Assembly (NCBI GenBank): GCA_007131845.1
Contig: SLPT01000391.1
Coordinates: forward strand, 1 to 11,273
Direction of reading: 5' to 3'
Source of the DNA: Desulfobacteraceae bacterium
GTDB lineage: Bacteria; Desulfobacterota; Desulfobacteria; Desulfobacterales; Desulfosalsimonadaceae
DNA: 11,273 nt
The notes beneath the pieces were generated by a model, which was given only the letters and a program-made list of their open reading frames with translations, was not told the DNA's origin and did not search any database. A program made the translations under genes and the position numbers. Shown in pieces: positions 5,221-11,273 of the stretch (its first letter is position 1; the number at the start of each line of letters is the position of its first letter).

Positions 5221-8200
5221 ATGATATCCATACCCGGCTACACCATATCCGGCAAGCTTCACGATACGCACCGCACCATCGTGTTCCGCGGGGTCCGGAT
5301 ATCCGACGACCGCCCGGTGATCATCAAGTGCATCAACCCGCTCAACCGTACCAGCATTGCCCTCGCGCGCCTCGAAAGGGAATACGCCATTCTCCGCAGG
5401 CTTGACGACAAGCGCATTCCTGGGGTAATCGCGTTCGACCGGCCGGATAACAACCCGGTACTGATTTTAGAGGATTTCGGCGGCAGTTCCCTTGATAAGA
5501 TCCCGGATTTTGAAAAACAACCCGTGACCGACATCCTCCGGGTCGGCGCAGCCGTCGCAACCACCATAGGAACAATCCACTCCGCAGGAATTATCCACAA
5601 CGATATCAACCCGGCCAACATCGTTTTTAATCCCCGCAATCGCGATATTCAAATCATCGATTTCAACCGGTCGAAAATCGTCTCCGGAAAGGGTTTTCCT
5701 GTAAAGGATCCGGAGCTGCCCGAGGGCGCACTGCCTTATATTTCCCCGGAGCAGACCCGGCGCATCAACCGCCTGGTCGACTACCGGACGGACATGTACT
5801 CCTTCGGTGTAACGCTTTACCGCATGCTGACCGGAAAACTACCGTTTACCGGGGAGGACAGCATTGAAATCGTACATGCCCACATCGCCGGCTCCCCCGT
5901 CCCGCTCCACGAAATCCGCCCGGAACTCCCGGCAGCCGTATCCCGGATCGTGGAAAAGCTATTATCCAAAAACCCGGAGGACCGATATCAGAACGCCAAC
6001 GGCCTGGCATCCGATTTGCATTTCTGCATCGACCGGTTAACGGAAAATGAAAACCTCGACGCCTTTGCGCCCGGACTGCTCGATTTCTCCGAAACCCTGT
6101 CGATTACGGACAAACTCTACGAACGCGACGAGGAGACCGATAAGCTCCTGCGGTCCTATGAACGGGTTGCCGCCGGAGGTACTGAAATGCTGTTGGTTTC
6201 CGGCCCCTCAGGGGTCGGCAAGACCTGCTTGGTCCATCACTTTCGGAAAATGATCTATCGGGAAAGCGCCTGTTTCGTTTCCGGCAAATTCGACCAGTAC
6301 AAGTACAACCGGTCCTACGAATCGATTTTCCAAGCGTTTTCAGGCCTTATCGGAAAAATACTCGGCGAAAACCGACAGATCATCAACCGCTGGAAAAACC
6401 GGATTCTCCAGGCCGTGGGATCCCACGGGCAGCTTATGATCGAGTGCATGCCGGATCTGGAGATCATCACCGGAAAACAACCGTCCGTGGAAAAACTGCC
6501 GCCGGCTGAAGCCATAAACCGGTTCCAGTCGGTTTTTCTGAATTTCATCCGTGCATTTGCCGACCGGGAACACCCCCTGGTTATTTTCCTCGACGACCTC
6601 CAATGGGCCGACCGGGCGACACTGGAACTTCTCAGGGTCGCCTTCGAAGACATGAAGACCCCGTTTATGATGGTGGTTGGCGCTTTCCGGGACAACAGTA
6701 TCGAAGACCTCAAGCACCTCTCGGCCACCCTCGAAAAAATCGAGCACTCCCAGACGCACATCATCCGGGTCCCCCTGGAACCGCTTTCCCGGGCAGCCGC
6801 AAACCGAATGATTGCAGATACTTTGCAGACTGACAGCAACGAAATCATCGTTCTGTCCGAAAAAATCTGGTCCAGGACAGGGGGAAACCCCTATTTCACG
6901 AAGGAATTTTTAAAAACCTATCACCGGGAAGGCGCCATCTATCATGACCGCACAACCGGCCGGTGGCAATGGAACATCCGGGCTATCCGGAAAACCGCTA
7001 TCACCGATAATGTCGTTGATTTGATGATCCGAAAGATCTACATTCTCCCTCCGAATGTCGTCCGCCTACTGATGCTGGCCGCATGCATCGGCAGCCGCTT
7101 TGACCTTAAAACCCTCTGCCTCATCAGCCATGAGAACTTCAATGACACCCTGGCCCTTCTGTGGCAGACCCTTCGCGAGGGGCTGATCGAATCCGCACGC
7201 GACAATGAAGTACAACTGATCCAGGCACTGGCCGGAAAAAATAAAGACGGGAATCGCGCCGGCACCCGGATTACCCCGATCACGTTTTCCTTTGTGCACG
7301 ATCGGGTCCAGGAAGCCGCTTACGGGATGTTCTCCGCGCAGGAAAAAATGCGGATCCATCTGCGCATTGGGCTGCTTATGCTCGCCCGGACCCCCCGGGA
7401 ACAGCTCGACGACAACCTGTTGGACATTGTCGGCCACTTCAATCTTGCCGAAAGCATGATTCATGACCCGGATGAAAAGCTCATGCTCGCGCGGCTCAAC
7501 GCCAGGGCCGGGATAAAAGCCATGGGCCAGGCCGCCCACGATACGGCGCTAACCTGTTTTTCCGGCGCCCTTGGCCTGCTGCCCGACGATTCATGGGAAA
7601 AACACTACGACCTGAGCCTTTCCATATACATGAGCTGCGCCCAGGCTGAATTCCTCAACGGGCGGATCTCCCTTGCCGAAAGCCGTTATCGGTTTCTGCT
7701 CAAAAACGTAAAAACAGAAAAAGAGCAAATCATAATTCACCAGGCCCTCGCCCGGGTACTTTCCAACCAGGAAAAATACAAAGGTGCTGTGGAAACCGGC
7801 ATCACGGCCCTCAGCCTGCTTGGCGTCCGGATCCCGCTATCGCCTGGCCGGAAAACCATCTATTTCAAAGCCGGAAAGCTCCGCAGAAAACTTCAGACAA
7901 TGCGCATGGAAGATCTTTCCGCCCTCGGGCGTATCCAGGACGAACAAGCAGAAACCATGATGGACATCCTGTCCGAAATCACCGCCGCGTCAATGACGCA
8001 CAACACCCCCCTGGCGGTCTACCTGGGCCTGACAATGATGGAGATGACCATCGACAAAGGCAATTGCCGGCATTCCCCTTTTGTTTATTGCGTGTTCGGC
8101 GCCATACTTGCCGGAACCCGGGGAGAAGTCATTCCCGGGCACCATTTCGGGCGTCTTGCGCTTTCCATGACCGAACACAGCGACAACCGGGGCATCGCCT

Positions 8201-11200
8201 GCATCACCCGCCTCACTTACGCCACACACATCAATCACTGGATACGCCATGCAAATACGGCCACTGAGCTTTACCGGAGCGCACATGAAGACGGGATCAA
8301 ATCCGGAAACGTTATTTTTGCCGCACGGGCGGCAATGCATCTGCTGATCAATCACATGGTGGTGGGAAGCGGCACTTCCCGGCTTCGCGAGGAACTCGAG
8401 AGATACGACGGCTTCATCCGACACGCCCGATACCGGGAAATGCAATCCATCTGGAATCTTATGGGCCGATATGTATCCGCCCTCGAAGGCGACGCAAACG
8501 CCCCGGGGGGCCTTTTGGCAGACAGCTCAGACGATGGGATATTCTGCCCTGAGATAAAGGAAGCGGACCAGCCGCCTGCCGTAACCATAGTGCATTGTCT
8601 TATGGAAACGCAGCTTTTCTTTCTGGCGGGAAATTATAAAAAGGCCATGGAACGATCCGGCCAGATCGAAGCGCTCGCTTCCGAAACGTCGGGACAGATT
8701 TTTCTGCCGGAGCATTCCTTTTACAGGGCCCTGATCCTGGCACGCACCTGCGCTGGGGCTTCCCGCCTCGAAAAACGCAGAATTCTCCGGGCTATCGATG
8801 AAATCGGACGAAAGCTTGGCGGATGGGCGGATCAGTGCAGGGAAAACTATGCGCATAAGCACCTGCTCATCCGTGCGGAAACGGCCCGGATAACGAACAA
8901 AACGCAAACAACGCCTGCTCTGTACAACCGAGCCATACAGTATGCCATCGACGCCGGATACACCCAGGACGAAGCTATCGCAAACGAGTGCGCCGCCCTG
9001 TTCTACATGGATACCGGCAACATGGAGCTGGCAAACGCCTACCTGGCAAATGCCCATTTTGCCTACCTGAAATGGGGCGCCACCGCTAAAGCGGCACAAA
9101 TGGAAAAGGAATTTCCAAGCCTTTCCCTTTTTGCCGCTTCCGGCGGCCGGACAGGGCCTTCCGAACCGGCGGCGGCTTCCCCGGCGAGGGCTTCCACGGA
9201 CAGTCAGTTTTCGGAACTGCTCGACTGGCGTTCCATGCTCAAGACATTTCAGGCCATCTCCCGGGATATCGATCTGCCGTCACTGATCCGGACGATGATG
9301 GACCGCATCGTGGAAAACGCCGGCGCCCAGCGAGGGGTTTTAATACTCGAACGGGAGGAGAAACTTTTTATAGAGGCGGAAAACCGTTTCGAATGGGGGC
9401 AGACCATACTGACGCATTCCATACCCCTGGCAGACTACCAGGCCATTCCGGCCGCCATGATCCACTACACCGCCCATAAGCGCTCACCCTTCATCCTGGG
9501 GGATGCCGGCTCCGGCCACATGTTCATGGAAGATCCTTACTTTGCCCGGGGCAAAAAAAAATCCGTCCTTGCCAGCCCTATCGTGCACCAACGGAAGCTC
9601 ATGGGGATCATATACCTCGAAAACGACAGCGCCCCGTCCGTTTTCACAAAAGACAGGGTGCTCGCCATCAACATGCTCTCCGCGCAGGCGGCGGTATCCC
9701 TGGAAAATGCCATGCTCTACGAGCAGCTCAAGGCGTCCGAAAGCAAGTACCGCTCCATGTTCGAAAACGCAATCGAAGGAATATTCCAGATCACCCGGCA
9801 GGGAACTTTTATCAGTGCCAATCAAAGCCTTGCAGCGATCCTTGGCTATGACACCCCCGGGGAGCTCATCGACTCGGAAACCAACGTCATCGATCTGTTT
9901 TTCTTCGATCCGGACCGGAAGAAGCATTTTTTGCGGGAGCTCAAAGAAACCGGCCGGATCCGGAACTTCGAGGGAAGCGGGCGACGACGCGATGGCAATC
10001 CTTTCTGGGTTTCTGTTTCCGTTCGAACGGTCTTCGATGCAAAAGGCAATGTATCGTATTATGAAGGCTCCCTGGTCGATATCGCGGAGCGCAAGCAAAA
10101 GGAGGAGGCGCTTCGTCAGCGGAAAGCCGCGGAAGCCGCCGCCCGCGCAAAGAGTATCTTTCTTGCCAACATGAGCCATGAAATCCGGACCCCTCTCAAC
10201 GCCATTATCGGACTGAGCGAACTGTCGGCCGCAGGCGGCCTGGGCGGCAAACAACGGGAATTCAACCGGAAAATCAACGACTGCGCATCGTCTTTGCTCA
10301 CGACTATCGACGACATCCTCCATTTTTCCAAGCTTGAAGCGGGCCGCGTGGAACCGGAAAAAATCGATTTCTCCATCTCAGAGATCGTGGAAAAACTGGA
10401 AACGCTCTTTGCGCACCGTGTATCGGAAAAAAACATCCGCCTGGATTTTTTCATATCCAACGATATCCCGCAAACGCTGATCGGAGATCCCCTTCGCATC
10501 GGACAGGTATTGACGAACCTGGTCGGCAATGCGTTCAAGTTCACGCAAGGCGGGCGGATTACCATCGGTGCGAAGTGCATCCGGCGCGAAAGCCCCGTGG
10601 CCACGCTGCGATTTTACGTCTCGGACACCGGAACGGGAATCAACGAAGCCCAGATTACCAGGCTGTTCGACGCCTTCACCCAGGCGGACAGCTCGGTCTC
10701 CCGTCTCTACGGCGGCACAGGACTTGGCCTTGCCATCTGCAAGGGCATCGTTGAGATCATGAACGGCAGGATCTGGGCCAAAAACAACCCGGACCGGGGA
10801 GCCTCCTTTTTCTTCGAGGTGGAAGCCAGGTACCGTGAAGACAGCACCGCTTCCAGGCAGTGGAAACCGGGGAAAAACCGCCCGGCGCCCATATACGGCC
10901 CTGTCGAAAGGGGAGTCGGCAGCCCGGTGCGGCTATTGTTTGTCGATGACAATGCCATCAACCGGGAAGTCACCCCGGGGATCCTTGAAAAATCGGGATA
11001 CATGGTGGACACGGCTTCCGACGGCCGGAAGGCGGTCGAGATGGCAAGACGGATACACTATGATGCCGTGTTGATGGACGTGCAGATGCCCGGCATGGAC
11101 GGGTTTGAAACCGCTCGGGTCATACGGCGGGATCCCGGCAACCGGAATCTCGTGATTATTGCCATGACGGCCTACGCAATGAAAGGCTACCGGAAACAAT

Positions 11201-11273
11201 GCCGGGATGCCGGCATGACCGACTACATTCCCAAACCCGTGGAAATGAACCGGCTGCACCAGATCCTGCAACG
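5221..11273 (+). CDS. Giant hybrid Ser/Thr kinase-ATPase-sensor histidine kinase-receiver protein (3' end outside window)
   Basis: One open frame of 2017 codons with no stop before the window ends. It is of the trifunctional Ser/Thr kinase/ATP-binding/histidine kinase type known from cyanobacteria and deltaproteobacteria. Domains by residue: protein kinase fold about 7-270 (Lys36, catalytic loop HNDINPAN 126-133, DFN 147-149, SPEQ 175-178); AAA/STAND ATPase about 297-565 (Walker A GPSGVGKT 328-335, Walker B LDDLQWAD 457-464, GGNPYF 554-559); alpha-helical repeat region about 600-1300; Ala/Ser/Pro linker 1304-1325; GAF about 1336-1503; PAS about 1507-1620; coiled linker; HisKA with phospho-His1653 in MSHEIRTPLN; HATPase_c about 1755-1867 (N box near 1770, DTGTGI, GGTGLGLAI); receiver from 1903 (D1909, D1910, phospho-Asp1953, T1983, K2005). 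No membrane segment seen, so cytosolic. CGGAG (5209-5213) lies 7 bases before the ATG, and an in-frame stop at 5203-5205 rules out an earlier start. The input signal is unknown. A further domain such as Hpt may follow. Confidence 0.93.
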   Translation, partial: MISIPGYTISGKLHDTHRTIVFRGVRISDDRPVIIKCINPLNRTSIALARLEREYAILRRLDDKRIPGVIAFDRPDNNPVLILEDFGGSSLDKIPDFEKQPVTDILRVGAAVATTIGTIHSAGIIHNDINPANIVFNPRNRDIQIIDFNRSKIVSGKGFPVKDPELPEGALPYISPEQTRRINRLVDYRTDMYSFGVTLYRMLTGKLPFTGEDSIEIVHAHIAGSPVPLHEIRPELPAAVSRIVEKLLSKNPEDRYQNANGLASDLHFCIDRLTENENLDAFAPGLLDFSETLSITDKLYERDEETDKLLRSYERVAAGGTEMLLVSGPSGVGKTCLVHHFRKMIYRESACFVSGKFDQYKYNRSYESIFQAFSGLIGKILGENRQIINRWKNRILQAVGSHGQLMIECMPDLEIITGKQPSVEKLPPAEAINRFQSVFLNFIRAFADREHPLVIFLDDLQWADRATLELLRVAFEDMKTPFMMVVGAFRDNSIEDLKHLSATLEKIEHSQTHIIRVPLEPLSRAAANRMIADTLQTDSNEIIVLSEKIWSRTGGNPYFTKEFLKTYHREGAIYHDRTTGRWQWNIRAIRKTAITDNVVDLMIRKIYILPPNVVRLLMLAACIGSRFDLKTLCLISHENFNDTLALLWQTLREGLIESARDNEVQLIQALAGKNKDGNRAGTRITPITFSFVHDRVQEAAYGMFSAQEKMRIHLRIGLLMLARTPREQLDDNLLDIVGHFNLAESMIHDPDEKLMLARLNARAGIKAMGQAAHDTALTCFSGALGLLPDDSWEKHYDLSLSIYMSCAQAEFLNGRISLAESRYRFLLKNVKTEKEQIIIHQALARVLSNQEKYKGAVETGITALSLLGVRIPLSPGRKTIYFKAGKLRRKLQTMRMEDLSALGRIQDEQAETMMDILSEITAASMTHNTPLAVYLGLTMMEMTIDKGNCRHSPFVYCVFGAILAGTRGEVIPGHHFGRLALSMTEHSDNRGIACITRLTYATHINHWIRHANTATELYRSAHEDGIKSGNVIFAARAAMHLLINHMVVGSGTSRLREELERYDGFIRHARYREMQSIWNLMGRYVSALEGDANAPGGLLADSSDDGIFCPEIKEADQPPAVTIVHCLMETQLFFLAGNYKKAMERSGQIEALASETSGQIFLPEHSFYRALILARTCAGASRLEKRRILRAIDEIGRKLGGWADQCRENYAHKHLLIRAETARITNKTQTTPALYNRAIQYAIDAGYTQDEAIANECAALFYMDTGNMELANAYLANAHFAYLKWGATAKAAQMEKEFPSLSLFAASGGRTGPSEPAAASPARASTDSQFSELLDWRSMLKTFQAISRDIDLPSLIRTMMDRIVENAGAQRGVLILEREEKLFIEAENRFEWGQTILTHSIPLADYQAIPAAMIHYTAHKRSPFILGDAGSGHMFMEDPYFARGKKKSVLASPIVHQRKLMGIIYLENDSAPSVFTKDRVLAINMLSAQAAVSLENAMLYEQLKASESKYRSMFENAIEGIFQITRQGTFISANQSLAAILGYDTPGELIDSETNVIDLFFFDPDRKKHFLRELKETGRIRNFEGSGRRRDGNPFWVSVSVRTVFDAKGNVSYYEGSLVDIAERKQKEEALRQRKAAEAAARAKSIFLANMSHEIRTPLNAIIGLSELSAAGGLGGKQREFNRKINDCASSLLTTIDDILHFSKLEAGRVEPEKIDFSISEIVEKLETLFAHRVSEKNIRLDFFISNDIPQTLIGDPLRIGQVLTNLVGNAFKFTQGGRITIGAKCIRRESPVATLRFYVSDTGTGINEAQITRLFDAFTQADSSVSRLYGGTGLGLAICKGIVEIMNGRIWAKNNPDRGASFFFEVEARYREDSTASRQWKPGKNRPAPIYGPVERGVGSPVRLLFVDDNAINREVTPGILEKSGYMVDTASDGRKAVEMARRIHYDAVLMDVQMPGMDGFETARVIRRDPGNRNLVIIAMTAYAMKGYRKQCRDAGMTDYIPKPVEMNRLHQILQ

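Noticed and set aside
9484..10323. Long antisense open frame (279 codons) under the kinase gene
   Set aside because: The + strand frame carries clear GAF, PAS and HisKA motifs; the antisense product has no recognisable motif. It is a by-product of GC-rich codon use.
1..11273. CRISPR array, tRNA, rRNA or transposase gene
   Set aside because: No regularly spaced repeats, no cloverleaf-like stretch, and no transposase or integrase motif in any frame read.

Overview
The window is about 11.3 kb of high-GC bacterial DNA, with an AT-rich gap in the middle. It suggests a strictly anaerobic deltaproteobacterium, probably a sulfate reducer of the Desulfobacterales (Desulfosarcina/Desulfococcus-like). 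The reasons are a four-subunit 2-oxoacid:ferredoxin oxidoreductase in the order gamma-delta-alpha-beta, an XRE-cupin regulator beside it, a LUD-domain protein with a C-terminal Cys cluster, a very large hybrid Ser/Thr-kinase/histidine-kinase protein, and a palindromic intergenic repeat of the TGACGGCTTCGTAA type that I recall from such genomes. The taxonomy is inferred from gene content and style, not from a marker gene.

Layout. 1-176: AT-rich start, possible promoter, then a leader that can fold into a hairpin, a second stem-loop and a possible H-type pseudoknot. 177-3202: tightly packed operon porG-porD-porA-porB on the + strand. It encodes an enzyme that oxidatively decarboxylates pyruvate (or another 2-oxoacid) to an acyl-CoA, passing electrons to ferredoxin. 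3218-3859: an XRE-cupin transcription factor on the - strand, convergent with porB and only 15 bp away. 3860-4513: about 650 bp without a convincing gene. It holds an A6T6 palindrome, an AT-rich stretch with weak ORFs, and a large imperfect inverted repeat. 4514-5158: a LUD-domain (lactate-utilisation-like) protein. 5221-11273: one uninterrupted reading frame of at least 2017 codons that runs off the window. In order it has a Ser/Thr kinase-like domain, AAA/STAND-type ATPase, helical-repeat region, GAF, PAS, HisKA, HATPase_c and a receiver domain.

How it fits together. The Por operon is central anaerobic carbon metabolism, and the neighbouring XRE-cupin protein is a candidate regulator of it or of a related acyl-CoA pathway (inference). 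The LUD protein and the giant signalling protein are co-directional, with a 62-bp gap, and may be co-transcribed, but no shared function is evident. I see no mobile element gene, CRISPR array, tRNA or rRNA, and no clearly new multi-gene system. The items most worth checking are the structured por leader, the intergenic palindrome, and the altered kinase motifs (DFN instead of DFG, no catalytic-loop Lys) in the giant protein.
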